Source: Gammaproteobacteria bacterium
Lineage (GTDB): Bacteria; Pseudomonadota; Gammaproteobacteria; Thiohalobacterales; Thiohalobacteraceae
Length of the DNA stretch: 45,919 bases
Reading direction: 5' to 3'
Assembly (NCBI GenBank): GCA_019911805.1
Contig: JAIOJV010000128.1
Span: forward strand, 1 to 45,919
The notes under the pieces were generated by a model. It was not told the DNA's origin, searched no databases, and saw only the letters and a list, made by a program, of their open reading frames with translations. Shown here piece by piece: positions 1-8,751 of this stretch; position 1 is the first letter of the stretch; every line of letters starts with the position of its first letter. The position numbers and the translations under genes were made by a program.

Positions 1-33
1 AATCCCGAATCCCGAATCCCGAATCCCGAATCC

Positions 34-34
<1 letters not shown>
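1..34. repeat. GAATCCC heptamer array, downstream of thiG
   Basis: About five head-to-tail copies of GAATCCC run from the window edge to the stop codon of thiG, whose TAG shares the last C. The array probably continues outside the window. Other arrays of the same unit lie at 956-1055, 1343-1478 and 1616-1768. The 7-nt period has no in-frame stop, so it creates spurious open frames with NPESRIP-like repeats. Confidence 0.9.
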
Positions 35-843
<809 letters not shown>

Positions 844-863
844 AGTGACACTCCTTCACTGAC

Positions 864-936
864 GTAGGGTGCGTCGGCGCAGCGACGCACCATGGCGGTG
901 GTGTGGTGCGTCAGGCTGCGCCTCGACGCACCCTGC
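864..936. repeat. GGGTGCGTCG palindromic module, stand-alone copy
   Basis: Starts with GTAGGGTGCGTCGGCGC and ends with GCCTCGACGCACCCTGC, so the two ends are near reverse complements. An internal GGTGCGTCAGGC / GACGCACC pair gives further hairpin potential. The same module forms the core of the ACGGAA-arm repeats at 39931-40099 and 45700-45868, but here it stands alone without arms, between thiG and a GAATCCC array. Confidence 0.8.
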
Positions 937-955
937 GGGTGTGGTGCCGACCTGC

Positions 956-1055
956 CCGGATCCCGGATCCCGGATCCCGAATCCCGAATCCCGAATCCCG
1001 AATCCCGAATCCCGAATCCCGAATCCCGAATCCCGAATCCCGAATCCCGAATCCC
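956..1055. repeat. GAATCCC heptamer array between thiG and thiS
   Basis: About fourteen consecutive 7-nt units: the first three are GGATCCC variants, the rest exact GAATCCC. The array ends eight bases before the thiS stop codon, so it sits in the thiS-thiG transcript if the two genes are cotranscribed. A repeat of this purity is expected to vary in copy number between isolates. Confidence 0.92.
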
Positions 1056-1063
1056 AGCCGGCC

Positions 1064-1264
1064 TCAACCGCCGCCTATGGCCTGCACGATCTCGATGCGG
1101 TCGCCATCGCTCAGTGCATGTTCGGCGTAGCGGCTGCGCGGCAGGATCTCGCGGTTGATCTCCATGGCGAGGCGCCGGCCGCCAAGCTCCAGCAGTTCGA
1201 CCAGCTGTGCGGCGGTCAGACCGGGCGCGACGGCGCGGGGTTCTCCATTGACAAGTATGTTCAT
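1064..1264 (-). CDS. thiS: Sulfur carrier protein ThiS
   Basis: A 66-residue ubiquitin-like sulfur carrier. It starts MNILVNGEPR and ends IVQAIGGG, the diglycine tail that is adenylated and thiocarboxylated to donate sulfur to ThiG. I chose the Met at 1264 because it gives the family length; an upstream in-frame extension of 20 residues has no ThiS character, and the Met one codon earlier is also possible. It lies upstream of thiG on the same strand. A TAGAAT box at 1327-1332 could be its -10. Confidence 0.95.
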   Translation of the reverse strand: MNILVNGEPRAVAPGLTAAQLVELLELGGRRLAMEINREILPRSRYAEHALSDGDRIEIVQAIGGG

Positions 1265-1326
1265 CATCTCGGTGTGGCAGACCGGGGTCCGGCCTGCGGT
1301 CCTCGGCTTGTGGACAGGAGCCACAG

Positions 1327-1332
1327 ATTCTA
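1327..1332 (-). promoter_or_regulatory. Candidate -10 box (TAGAAT) for thiS
   Basis: Read on the minus strand, TAGAAT lies about 60 bases upstream of the thiS start. No good -35 is visible at 17 nt. The surrounding CGGCGTT...TAGAATC block is shared with the sequence upstream of tRNA-Gly (1580-1585), suggesting a duplicated promoter segment carried with the neighbouring heptamer repeat. Confidence 0.35.
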
Positions 1333-1342
1333 ACTCAAAACG

Positions 1343-1478
1343 CCGGATTCGGGGGTCGGGGGTCGGGGGTCGGGATTCAGCAATCAGGATTCGGGATTCA
1401 GGATTTAGGATTCAGGGCGTTGACACCTGAACCGAGGCCGTCATGCCCTTTACCGAATCCCGAATCCCGACCCCCGGA
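1343..1478. repeat. Inverted heptamer-arm repeat, copy 1
   Basis: Left arm: GGGGTCGG and GGATTCAGG-type heptamers to about 1415. Short core starting AGGGCGTTGACACC. Right arm: GAATCCCGAATCCCGACCCCCGG from 1454. The arms are inverted relative to each other. A second copy with a related core (AGGGTATTGACACC) lies at 1616-1768, on the other side of tRNA-Gly. Confidence 0.8.
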
Positions 1479-1494
1479 TCACTTGAGCAAGGAA

Positions 1495-1568
1495 TGGAGC
1501 GGGTGAAGGGAATCGAACCCTCGTATGCAGCTTGGGAAGCTGCCGTTCTACCATTGAACTACACCCGC
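1495..1568 (-). tRNA. tRNA-Gly (anticodon CCC)
   Basis: On the minus strand the 74-nt gene has a 7-bp acceptor stem (GCGGGTG / CACCCGC), the D-arm sequence AGTTCAATGGTAGAA, anticodon stem GCAGC/GCTGC around loop TTCCCAA (anticodon CCC, reading GGG), T-arm GAGGGTTCGATTCCCTT and an encoded CCA end. It closely resembles gammaproteobacterial glyU-type tRNA. Heptamer-arm repeats lie on both sides. Confidence 0.96.
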
Positions 1569-1579
1569 GTGGGTCTCGG

Positions 1580-1585
1580 ATTCTA
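1580..1585 (-). promoter_or_regulatory. Candidate -10 box (TAGAAT) for tRNA-Gly
   Basis: TAGAAT on the minus strand lies about 12 bases before the mature tRNA 5' end, a fitting distance for a tRNA promoter. No clear -35 is seen. The same box with similar flanks occurs upstream of thiS. Confidence 0.4.
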
Positions 1586-1615
1586 CACACAACGCCGGCC
1601 GGATTTCACCTCCCC

Positions 1616-1768
1616 TGGGTCGGGGTCGGGATTTAGCAAACGGGGGTCGGGATTCAGGATTTGGGATTCAGGGTATTGACACCCCATCCAGAGGCCCCAC
1701 ACTTCTTCCCGAATCCCGAATCCCGAATCCCGAATCCCGAATCCCGAATCCCGAATCCCGAATCCCGG
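1616..1768. repeat. Inverted heptamer-arm repeat, copy 2
   Basis: Left arm of GGGGTCGGGATT / GGGATTCAGG heptamers to about 1671, core AGGGTATTGACACCCC, then about nine GAATCCC units in the opposite orientation (about 1708-1768). Its left flank (GATTCTA then AACGCCGG) is also shared with copy 1, so the repeated unit is larger than the arms. It ends three bases before the stop of the host-attachment-family gene. Confidence 0.8.
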
Positions 1769-1771
1769 CAC

Positions 1772-2269
1772 TCAGCCGGCCGGGGTGCGGCGCTCGGGGA
1801 TGAGGCGCTCGCGCGCCAGGTGTTCGTGCAGTTCCAGTGGTGACAGCTTGCTCAGGTCCTTGGCCAGTTCACGGATCTCGACACCGGCCTTGAGCAGGCT
1901 GTGGAGTTCGTGGCGCAGGAAGCCCAGCACGCGCGTCTGTGCCACCAGCACCAGTTCACGGGTGGCATTGGTCGCCATCAGGCGGGCGACCTCATGGGCG
2001 ATATCGCGGGCGAAGCGTCGCTCCAACTCGTTCTGGTGCTGACTGCGGTGGTCGTCGTAACCGTGCGCCGGACTGCCGCCACCGCCGCGGTTGCGCCCGG
2101 ATTTGAGGTTGGTCCACAGGTCGCTGCCGGGCAGGTCCTTCTCGGGGCTGACGAGGTCGGCGATCTCGTGCAGATTGGGTCCGGACTCCATCTCCGGGAA
2201 CTCCGAATCCCGCAACGTAAAGAAACGGGCACGCGAACCACCGGCAACCACGACACAATTATGGTTCAT
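1772..2269 (-). CDS. Host attachment protein family (PF10116-like)
   Basis: A 165-residue protein starting MNHNCVVVAGGSRARFF, with the acidic/Gly-rich middle (residues about 50-75) and the helical second half ending in an LSPLELHEHLARE segment typical of the family annotated as required for attachment to host cells. The family is widespread in free-living proteobacteria; an attachment role is an annotation of relatives, not something shown here. No signal peptide is seen. The start has the expected family N-terminus. Confidence 0.8.
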   Translation of the reverse strand: MNHNCVVVAGGSRARFFTLRDSEFPEMESGPNLHEIADLVSPEKDLPGSDLWTNLKSGRNRGGGGSPAHGYDDHRSQHQNELERRFARDIAHEVARLMATNATRELVLVAQTRVLGFLRHELHSLLKAGVEIRELAKDLSKLSPLELHEHLARERLIPERRTPAG

Positions 2270-2697
2270 ACGGGTACTCCTTCATGCAGACCTACAAGAC
2301 GGCGGCGCCGGACGGTGCACGCCTGGAATGCGGGGATGGCCGGGCCCCGGGTGTCGGGGCCGGACACATCGCCGGGACGGCCATCCGGGCGAATACTGGG
2401 AAACCTGGCGGCCATACCTAAGGACATAGCCGCCCGCCCGAGGGAATTCAAGGGGGGTGGAGTCGCTACGGCTGTCGATGTCGCACCTGTGTTTTTTTCT
2501 GTCCCCGGACCCGGAACGCGGACTCAATCAAGTTTGGGCGCCCGGCGGCGCGCAAAGTTCCGCAGGCCCGTGAATGTGCCCAAGCGCATGAAAAACGGAT
2601 GGTCCTGCGCGGTGGCTCGCCGCGGTGAGGGGTCTTATACTGTAAGACTCGCCGGCAGCGCGGCGACCTAATCATTGAGATAAAAGGATGTCACAGC
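2270..2697. other. Intergenic region between divergent genes
   Basis: No gene is supported here. It separates the host-attachment-family gene from asmA and contains GC-rich hairpins (for example GGCCCCGGGTGTCGGGGCC near 2340) without a T-run, so they are not clear terminators. A possible promoter for asmA has TATACT at 2636-2641, but the hexamer 17 nt upstream (TGGCTC) is a poor -35. Confidence 0.6.
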
Positions 2698-4851
2698 ATG
2701 GGCAAGATCCTGCGAGTGCTCGGAATTCTGGTCGCGATCCTGGTGGTACTCATCGTCGTCGCGGCGCTGGTGCTGCCGCGCGTCATCGATCCGAACAACT
2801 ACCGCGACCAGATCGCCGACCTGGTGAAGGACAAGACCGGGCGTGATCTGACCATCGCCGGTGGCATCGGCTGGTCGGTGTTCCCCTGGCTGGGCGTCGA
2901 GATCGGCGCGGTGCGCCTGTCGAATGCCAAGGGCTTCGGCGAGGAGCCCTTCGCCCAGATCAACGCGGCCCAGGTGCGCGTGAAGGTGCTGCCCCTGTTA
3001 CGCAAGGAAATCGAGATGTCCACGGTGGTGTTGGACGGCTTGCAATTGCGGTTGGCCAAGGACAAGAACGGGCGCACCAACTGGGACGACCTGATGAAGA
3101 AGGTCGAGGGCGCCAAGCCGGCCTCCCCCGGGAAGCCCGAGCGCCCCGCCGAGCCGTCCCGGGGCCTGCCCGTGGCGGCGCTGGCCATCGGCGGCGTCCA
3201 GATCAAGGATGCCCAGGTGCTCTGGGAGGACCGGGCCGCCGGTGTCACCCAGCGCGTCGACGGACTCAACCTCGAACTGGGCGCCATCGAGCCCGGCCAG
3301 CCGGTCGACGCGACACTCAGCCTGAAGTACAAGGGCGGCAAGCCGGAGCTGGCCGCGCAGGTCAAGCTGGCGGCGGTGGTCGCGCTGTCCGAGAGCCTCG
3401 AGCAGGTCACCATCCGCAAGCTGAAGCTGGATGTCGACGCCCAGGGCGAGTCGCTGCCGGGCGGCCGGCTGCGCGCCGATCTCGCCGCCCAGGCGGCACT
3501 CGACCTCGACAAACAGACGCTGAGCCTGACGGACCTCGTGGCCCACGCCATGGGTCTCAGCCTGCGGGGCGAGGCCCAGGGCACGGGCATCGGGGGCGAT
3601 AAGCCACAGTTCGCCGGCAAGCTGCAAGTCGACGAGTTCGTACCGCGTGAGGTGCTGAAGACGCTCGGCCAGAAGCCCCCCGAGGTCAGCGACGCCACCG
3701 TGCTCGGTAAGGCCGATGCCGGATTCGCGTTCAAGGCGACCAGCGACAGCGTGAACCTGTCCGACCTCAAGCTGCGGCTCGACGACAGTCACATCACCGG
3801 TTCGCTGGGCGTCAGCAACTTCGCCAAGCCCGCCACGACCTTCGATCTGACGCTGGATGCCATCGATCTCGACCGCTACCTGCCGCCGCAGAAACCCGGC
3901 GCGGTCAAGGTGGCACCGACGCCGGCCGAGGCGGCTGCCGGCGCCGCCGGTGCCCTGCCGGTCGACACCCTGCGCGACCTGAACCTCAACGGCACCCTGA
4001 AGATCGGCACGCTCAAGGCCTTTCAGCTGCGCAGCACCGACATCCGCGTGACCATTGCCGCGAAGGACGGTCTGGTGCGGGTGCATCCGGCCAGTGCGAA
4101 GATGTACGAGGGCAGCTACGCCGGCAACGTCACACTGGACGCACGTGGCAGGGAGCCGCGCATCGCCATGGACGAAAAGCTCGCCGGCGTACAGATCGGT
4201 CCCATGCTGACGGACATGACGGGCGACGCCAAGCTCACCGGCAAGGCCGACATCGCCGTGAAGCTCGGCGCCGCCGGCAATGACACCGACGCCATGCGCC
4301 GCACCCTGAACGGTAACGCCAGCTTCTCCCTGCTCGACGGCGCCGTGAAGGGCATGGACGTGCTCGACGAGATCCGCCGCGCCTATGCGCTGGTGCGCGG
4401 CAGGCCCGTCCCGGCGGCGACCGGCACGCCCAACCAGACCGATTTCAGCGCGCTCACCGGCACCGCCGTCATCACCAACGGCCTGCTGCGCAACGACGAC
4501 CTGCTGGTCAAATCGCCGCTGCTGCAACTCGCCGGCAAGGGTACCGCCAATCTGGTGGACGAGCAGATCGACTACAGCGTCACTGCCAACCTGATCGACG
4601 TGCTGGAGGGCGAGGGCGAGCTCACCGGACGGCCGATCCCGGTGCGCATCACCGGCACGTTTGACGCACCCAAGGTCAGCGTCGACATGGGGCAGGTGCT
4701 CAAGCAGGAAGTGAAGAAACAGATCGAGAAACAGATCGAGAAGAAGCTCGGCATCGGCGGTGAGGCGCAGACGGAAGGGGTGAAGCAGGACGCCCAGCAG
4801 AAGCTCGAAGAAAAGGTACAGGACAAGCTCAAGGGGCTGTTCGGTAAATGA
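2698..4851 (+). CDS. AsmA family protein
   Basis: A 717-residue protein with one N-terminal membrane helix (residues about 4-27, rich in L, V and I) followed by a long periplasmic region, as in the AsmA/TamB/YhdP group that forms lipid-conducting beta-groove bridges between the two membranes. The N-terminal AsmA signature is clear (DPNNYRDQIADLV..., GRDLTIAGGIGWSVFPWLG). Repeated DLxLxG-type beta stretches fill the body. The C-terminus is a charged helix (KKQIEKQIEKKLG). ATG with AAAGGATG upstream supports the start. It overlaps the next gene by four bases (ATGA) and lies upstream of mutY, a common gammaproteobacterial order. Confidence 0.93.
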   Translation: MGKILRVLGILVAILVVLIVVAALVLPRVIDPNNYRDQIADLVKDKTGRDLTIAGGIGWSVFPWLGVEIGAVRLSNAKGFGEEPFAQINAAQVRVKVLPLLRKEIEMSTVVLDGLQLRLAKDKNGRTNWDDLMKKVEGAKPASPGKPERPAEPSRGLPVAALAIGGVQIKDAQVLWEDRAAGVTQRVDGLNLELGAIEPGQPVDATLSLKYKGGKPELAAQVKLAAVVALSESLEQVTIRKLKLDVDAQGESLPGGRLRADLAAQAALDLDKQTLSLTDLVAHAMGLSLRGEAQGTGIGGDKPQFAGKLQVDEFVPREVLKTLGQKPPEVSDATVLGKADAGFAFKATSDSVNLSDLKLRLDDSHITGSLGVSNFAKPATTFDLTLDAIDLDRYLPPQKPGAVKVAPTPAEAAAGAAGALPVDTLRDLNLNGTLKIGTLKAFQLRSTDIRVTIAAKDGLVRVHPASAKMYEGSYAGNVTLDARGREPRIAMDEKLAGVQIGPMLTDMTGDAKLTGKADIAVKLGAAGNDTDAMRRTLNGNASFSLLDGAVKGMDVLDEIRRAYALVRGRPVPAATGTPNQTDFSALTGTAVITNGLLRNDDLLVKSPLLQLAGKGTANLVDEQIDYSVTANLIDVLEGEGELTGRPIPVRITGTFDAPKVSVDMGQVLKQEVKKQIEKQIEKKLGIGGEAQTEGVKQDAQQKLEEKVQDKLKGLFGK

Positions 4852-5438
4852 TCCATGCACCCCGGCGGAGGCGGGTGGCGGGCCTCTGCCGGGATATCTT
4901 CCGGGATATCTGCATGGCGGTGCTGTTGACCGGACATGCGTTTGCCGCGGACGTATTGAACATCGACGTGGAGCAGACCGGCAGCCGCTATGCGGTGGAG
5001 GCCGAGGCCCGCTTCGATGTGCCGGCCGCGCGCTTGCGCGCGCTGCTCACCGATTACACACACCTCGATCGCATCAACGACGCCATCCGGCGCAGCGAGG
5101 TCCTGGCGATGACCGGGCCGCAGCAGCACCGGATACGCACCGAGGCGTGGGTGTGCGTGGGGCCGTTCTGCAAGGACATCGTGCAGATCCAGGACGTGGA
5201 GGTGCTCGCCGGCGGTGACATCCTCGCCACACTGCGCCCCGAGGGCAGTAATTTCCGCTACGGCCGTGCGCACTGGCAGTTCAGCACCGCGCCGGACGGC
5301 ACCCGCATGCACTTCCGCAGCGAGATCGAACCGGCCTTCTGGGTGCCCCCCTTCATCGGCCCCTGGCTGATCAAGCGCGCCCTGCAGGCAGAGGCATTGA
5401 AGAGCGTCGCCAATCTCGAACGCCTGGCGAACGAGTGA
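4848..5438 (+). CDS. Exported SRPBCC (START-like) family protein
   Basis: A 196-residue protein. Arg-rich N-terminus and hydrophobic segment (residues about 17-33, ICMAVLLTGHAFA) followed by AD look like a signal peptide. The mature part has the helix-grip pattern: RFDVPAARLRALLTDYTHLDRI, a central strand run with WVCVGPFCKDIVQIQDV, and a C-terminal helix (WLIKRALQAEALKSVANLERLA). Such domains bind hydrophobic ligands; the ligand here is unknown. It starts inside the asmA stop codon, so the two are probably cotranslated and may share a role in envelope lipid handling (inference). Confidence 0.8.
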   Translation: MIHAPRRRRVAGLCRDIFRDICMAVLLTGHAFAADVLNIDVEQTGSRYAVEAEARFDVPAARLRALLTDYTHLDRINDAIRRSEVLAMTGPQQHRIRTEAWVCVGPFCKDIVQIQDVEVLAGGDILATLRPEGSNFRYGRAHWQFSTAPDGTRMHFRSEIEPAFWVPPFIGPWLIKRALQAEALKSVANLERLANE

Positions 5439-5491
5439 CAGCCGCGAAATCCGTGCACGTGACGGTTGTTTGATCGGCGCAAAAAACCGTT

Positions 5492-5739
5492 GGCCACGGA
5501 AACCACAGAACAACACAGACACCTGCAAAAACCCATTGGCCACGGAAGCACACGGAAGTACACGGAATGGAAAACCTGCCACGGTACTGGCTTCATATAT
5601 TTTTCGTGTCCGGAGCTATGCAGCGGCCGCACTGTTTGCGGTCTGGGCCTTTACATGAGCATTGTTTCCGTGTCGTTCCGTGTGCTTCCGTGGCCAATGG
5701 GTTTTTACATTCCGTGTACTTCCGTGTGTTTCCGTGGCC
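5492..5739. repeat. ACGGAA-arm palindromic repeat, nested double copy
   Basis: Outer left arm 5492-5520 (degenerate), inner left arm 5538-5567, inner right arm 5666-5695, outer right arm 5710-5739. Each good arm is GGCCACGGAA followed by two more ACGGAA at 10-nt spacing, or the reverse complement. The linkers between outer and inner arms (AAAACCCATT, AATGGGTTTT) are also complementary. The core carries type A sequence (GCTATGCAGCGGCC, then TCTGGGCCTTTACATGAGCATT). It fills most of the gap before mutY. Confidence 0.9.
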
Positions 5740-5756
5740 AATGATGTGTTGATCTC

Positions 5757-6878
5757 ATGACTACCACCAGTTTCAGCGACCGGGTCCTGGCCTGGTATGA
5801 CCGCCACGGGCGCAAGGATCTGCCCTGGCAGCGCACGCCCACGCCCTACCGGGTGTGGGTCTCCGAGGTGATGCTGCAGCAGACCCGGGTCGCCACCGTC
5901 ATCCCGTATTTCGAGCGGTTCATGGCGCGCTTCCCGGACGTGGTCACGCTGGCCGACGCCGCGCTCGATGAGGTGCTGCACCTGTGGTCGGGGCTGGGCT
6001 ATTACGCCCGTGCCCGTAACCTGCATCGGGCCGCCGGGCAGGTGCGTGGCGCCCACGGCGGCGTGTTTCCCACCGACCTCGAGGCGGTCCAGGCACTGCC
6101 CGGCATCGGCCGCTCCACCGCCGGGGCGATCCTGGCGCTGGCCTGCGGGCAACGCCACGCCATCCTCGACGGCAATGTGAAACGGGTGTTGACGCGCGTC
6201 CATGCCGTGCCCGGCTGGCCTGGTGAGGCGGCGGTACTGGCGCGGCTGTGGGCCTACGCCGAGGCCGCCACCCCGCATGTGCGGCTGGCGGACTACACCC
6301 AGGCGATGATGGACCTGGGCGCGACCGTCTGTACCCGCACCCGGCCGGACTGCGCGCGCTGCCCGCTGGCCGCCGACTGCGCGGCCCGCCGCGCCGGCAA
6401 CCAGGCCGCCTACCCGGCACCGCGCCCACGGCGCGTCCTGCCGGTGCGGACCACGCAGATGCTGCTGGTGCGCGATAGCAACGGCGCGGTGTTGCTGCAG
6501 CAACGTCCACCCACTGGCATCTGGGGCGGTCTGTGGAGTTTCCCGGAGGTCGAGACACCCGATGAGATAGAGGGTGAGATTGGAGGTGAGATCGCGGACA
6601 GGATCGAGGACGAGATCGAGCGCTGGTGTCACCGCGCCCTGGGTCGGCGTATAGACCGGCCGCAGCCCTGGCCGACCCTGCGCCACACCTTCAGTCATTT
6701 CCATCTGGATATCACGCCCTGGCTGGTGGACCTGCGCGACCATCACGCGGCCACCGTGTTGGAAGGCCCGCCGACGGTCTGGTATAACACGCGCACCGCC
6801 GCCCCCGGGGGGCTGGCCGCACCGATCACCCGCTTACTGGAGGCGCTTCAGTTGGGCGGCGTGAGGAGTGAGGCGTGA
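5757..6878 (+). CDS. mutY: A/G-specific adenine glycosylase MutY
   Basis: MutY removes adenine mispaired with 8-oxoguanine. The 373-residue product keeps catalytic Glu37 ([10 protein letters not shown]), the helix-hairpin-helix ([15 protein letters not shown]), catalytic Asp138 ([10 protein letters not shown]) and the 4Fe-4S ligands starting at Cys192 with spacing C-x6-C-x2-C-x5-C. The C-terminal NUDIX-like 8-oxoG recognition domain follows ([15 protein letters not shown]). It contains an acidic low-complexity loop of about 20 residues (269-288, repeated EI/GEI motifs) not typical of MutY. The last codons ([13 protein letters not shown]) run into a GAGGCGTGAGG heptamer stretch, and a diverged copy of this 3' end lies 197 bases downstream. 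Confidence 0.96.
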   Translation: MTTTSFSDRVLAWYDRHGRKDLPWQRTPTPYRVWVSEVMLQQTRVATVIPYFERFMARFPDVVTLADAALDEVLHLWSGLGYYARARNLHRAAGQVRGAHGGVFPTDLEAVQALPGIGRSTAGAILALACGQRHAILDGNVKRVLTRVHAVPGWPGEAAVLARLWAYAEAATPHVRLADYTQAMMDLGATVCTRTRPDCARCPLAADCAARRAGNQAAYPAPRPRRVLPVRTTQMLLVRDSNGAVLLQQRPPTGIWGGLWSFPEVETPDEIEGEIGGEIADRIEDEIERWCHRALGRRIDRPQPWPTLRHTFSHFHLDITPWLVDLRDHHAATVLEGPPTVWYNTRTAAPGGLAAPITRLLEALQLGGVRSEA

Positions 6879-7129
6879 GGCGTAAAGACAACACCATTTT
6901 AGCCACGGAAGCACACGGAAAAACACGGAAAAATGCTTATGTAAAGGCCCAGGTAGTAGGGTGCGTCGAGGCGTAGCCTGACGCACCGAACTTCCGCGCC
7001 ACGGTGCGTCGCTGGCGCCGACGCACCCTTGTTCTGGAGGCACTCCAGCTGTTCGGCGTGAGGCGTTAGGCGCTAGGCGTAAAGACAACACCATTCTAGC
7101 CACGGAAGCACACGGAAAAACACGGAAAA
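6837..7129. repeat. Duplicated mutY 3' end plus repeat left arm
   Basis: Segment 6837-6932 (last mutY codons, GAGGCG heptamers, AAAGACAACACCATT, then the left arm 6901-6930) recurs at 7034-7129, offset 197 bases. The second copy would read LEALQLFGVRR then TAG; most differences in the codon part are synonymous. Between them lies a half element: inverted type A core end (ATGCTTATGTAAAGGCCCAGG region) and a GGGTGCGTCG module at 6956-7029, with no right arm. Confidence 0.85.
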
Positions 7130-7246
7130 ACTATTGCAAAAACCGTAGCGCAGCCATTGCTCCGACGCTATGCAGCGGCCACGCCCTTTGGGGTCTGGGC
7201 CTTTACATAAGCATTTTTCCGTGTTTTTCCGTGTGCTTCCGTGGCC
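7098..7246. repeat. ACGGAA-arm palindromic repeat upstream of rmlA
   Basis: Left arm 7098-7127 and right arm 7217-7246 are exact reverse complements except the first base. The type A core is in forward orientation (CTATTGCAAAAACCGTAGCG to GGGCCTTTACATAAGCATTT). GAGGCG and CGCCTCAC heptamer shoulders flank it on both sides. Confidence 0.9.
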
Positions 7247-7306
7247 ATAATGGGTTTCACGCCTCACTCCTCACGCCTCACTCACATAAAACCACAGGAC
7301 ACACGC

Positions 7307-8188
7307 ATGCGCGGTATCATTCTGGCAGGGGGTTCGGGGACGCGGTTGTATCCGCTCACGCAGGTGGTGAGCAAGCAGCTGATGCCGGTGTACGACAAGC
7401 CGCTGGTGTATTACCCGCTGGCGACGCTGATGCTGGCGGGTATCCGCGATATCCTGCTGATCTCCACGCCGCACGATCTGCCGCACTTCCAGCGTCTGCT
7501 GGCCGACGGTGCCGCTTTCGGGCTGAACATCCAGTATGCCGAGCAACCGACGCCGGGCGGGCTGGCGCAGGCCTTCCTCATCGGCGAGCGCTTCGTCGGT
7601 AATTCGCCGTCCAGCCTGGTGCTGGGCGACAACATCTTCTACGGTCACGGGCTCGGCACCAACCTCAAGCGTGCGGCGGCGACCGAGCGCGGCGCGACGG
7701 TGTTCGCCTACCGGGTGCGTGATCCCGAACGCTACGGTGTGGTCGAGTTCGACGCGGCGGGGCGTGCCATCAGCATCGTCGAAAAGCCCCGGGCGCCGCG
7801 CTCGCACTTCGCCGTGACCGGTCTGTACTTCTACGACAACCAGGTGGTCGACATCGCCAAGTCGCTTACACCCTCGCCGCGTGGCGAGCTGGAGATCACC
7901 GATGTCAACCGCACCTACCTCGAACAGGCCGGGCTCAATGTCGAGGTGCTCGGCCGCGGCACCGCCTGGCTGGATACCGGCACACACGAGTCCCTGCTGC
8001 AGGCCGCAAACTTCATCGAGGCCATCGAACAGCGCCAGGGGCTGAAGGTCGCCTGTATCGAGGAGATCGCCTACCGCATGGGCTACATCGACGCCGAACA
8101 GCTGGAGCGCCTGGCGCAGCCGCTGGTGAACAGCGGCTACGGCCGCTATCTGCGCGACGTGCTGGAAGAGACGCAGGGCGCACGATGA
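7307..8188 (+). CDS. rmlA: Glucose-1-phosphate thymidylyltransferase RmlA
   Basis: First step of dTDP-L-rhamnose synthesis: glucose 1-phosphate plus dTTP to dTDP-glucose. The 293-residue product starts [18 protein letters not shown], the nucleotide-binding signature, and carries [11 protein letters not shown] and the family pattern VEKPRAP...AVTGLYFYD. The start at 7307 fits the family N-terminus, with AGGA eight bases upstream; an upstream in-frame stretch is repeat-derived. It is first of four genes joined by 4-base overlaps. The leader is a palindromic repeat with heptamer shoulders, so any promoter must lie in or after the repeat. Confidence 0.97.
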   Translation: MRGIILAGGSGTRLYPLTQVVSKQLMPVYDKPLVYYPLATLMLAGIRDILLISTPHDLPHFQRLLADGAAFGLNIQYAEQPTPGGLAQAFLIGERFVGNSPSSLVLGDNIFYGHGLGTNLKRAAATERGATVFAYRVRDPERYGVVEFDAAGRAISIVEKPRAPRSHFAVTGLYFYDNQVVDIAKSLTPSPRGELEITDVNRTYLEQAGLNVEVLGRGTAWLDTGTHESLLQAANFIEAIEQRQGLKVACIEEIAYRMGYIDAEQLERLAQPLVNSGYGRYLRDVLEETQGAR

Positions 8189-8751
8189 AGGTCATCGAGA
8201 CGGAGCTGCCCGGCGTACTCATCGTCGAACCGACGGTGCATGGCGACGAGCGCGGCTTCTTCCAGGAGACCTACCACGCCCAGCGCTACGCCGAGGCCGG
8301 CATCGCACTGCCCTTCGTACAGGACAACCATTCGCGCTCCGGCCCCGGCATCCTGCGCGGACTGCACTATCAGCTACGCCACCCGCAGGGCAAACTGGTG
8401 CGCGTCACCCAGGGCGTGGCCTTCGATGTCGCGGTCGACATCCGCACGGGTTCGCCCACCTTCGGGCGCTGGGTCGGCGTGACGCTGTCGGAGGAGAACT
8501 TCCGCCAGCTCTATGTGCCGCCCGGGTTTGCGCACGGCTTCTGCGCGCTGAGCGCACGGGTGGATTTCCTCTACAAATGCACCGACTACTACCGCCCGGA
8601 CGACGAGCGCGGCGTGATCTGGAACGACCCCGACATCGGCATCGTCTGGCCCGCGGTCGATGGCGACTACCGGCTGTCCGACAAGGATTGCCGCAATCCA
8701 CGCCTGCGCGACCTGGACGCCGATCTGCCGCGGTACGGGGAACGGCCATGA
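8185..8751 (+). CDS. rmlC: dTDP-4-dehydrorhamnose 3,5-epimerase RmlC
   Basis: 188-residue cupin that epimerises C3 and C5 of dTDP-4-keto-6-deoxyglucose. Family segments visible: [15 protein letters not shown], the active-site region [19 protein letters not shown] containing the catalytic His, and [14 protein letters not shown]. Length is typical. ATGA overlaps with both rmlA upstream and rmlD downstream show tight translational coupling. Confidence 0.97.
   Translation: MKVIETELPGVLIVEPTVHGDERGFFQETYHAQRYAEAGIALPFVQDNHSRSGPGILRGLHYQLRHPQGKLVRVTQGVAFDVAVDIRTGSPTFGRWVGVTLSEENFRQLYVPPGFAHGFCALSARVDFLYKCTDYYRPDDERGVIWNDPDIGIVWPAVDGDYRLSDKDCRNPRLRDLDADLPRYGERP

Noticed and set aside
2998-4860. 620-codon open frame antisense to asmA
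   Set aside because: High-GC codon bias of asmA keeps the opposite frame open; no recognisable domain.
5466-5752. Short frames such as those with ATEAHGTTRK or SVYFRVLPWP
   Set aside because: Translations of the ACGGAA arms. They recur at every copy and follow the DNA repeat, not a protein.
8577-8747. N-terminal extension of RmlD
   Set aside because: It lies inside rmlC; the ATG at 8748 gives the standard RmlD start and a 4-base overlap.
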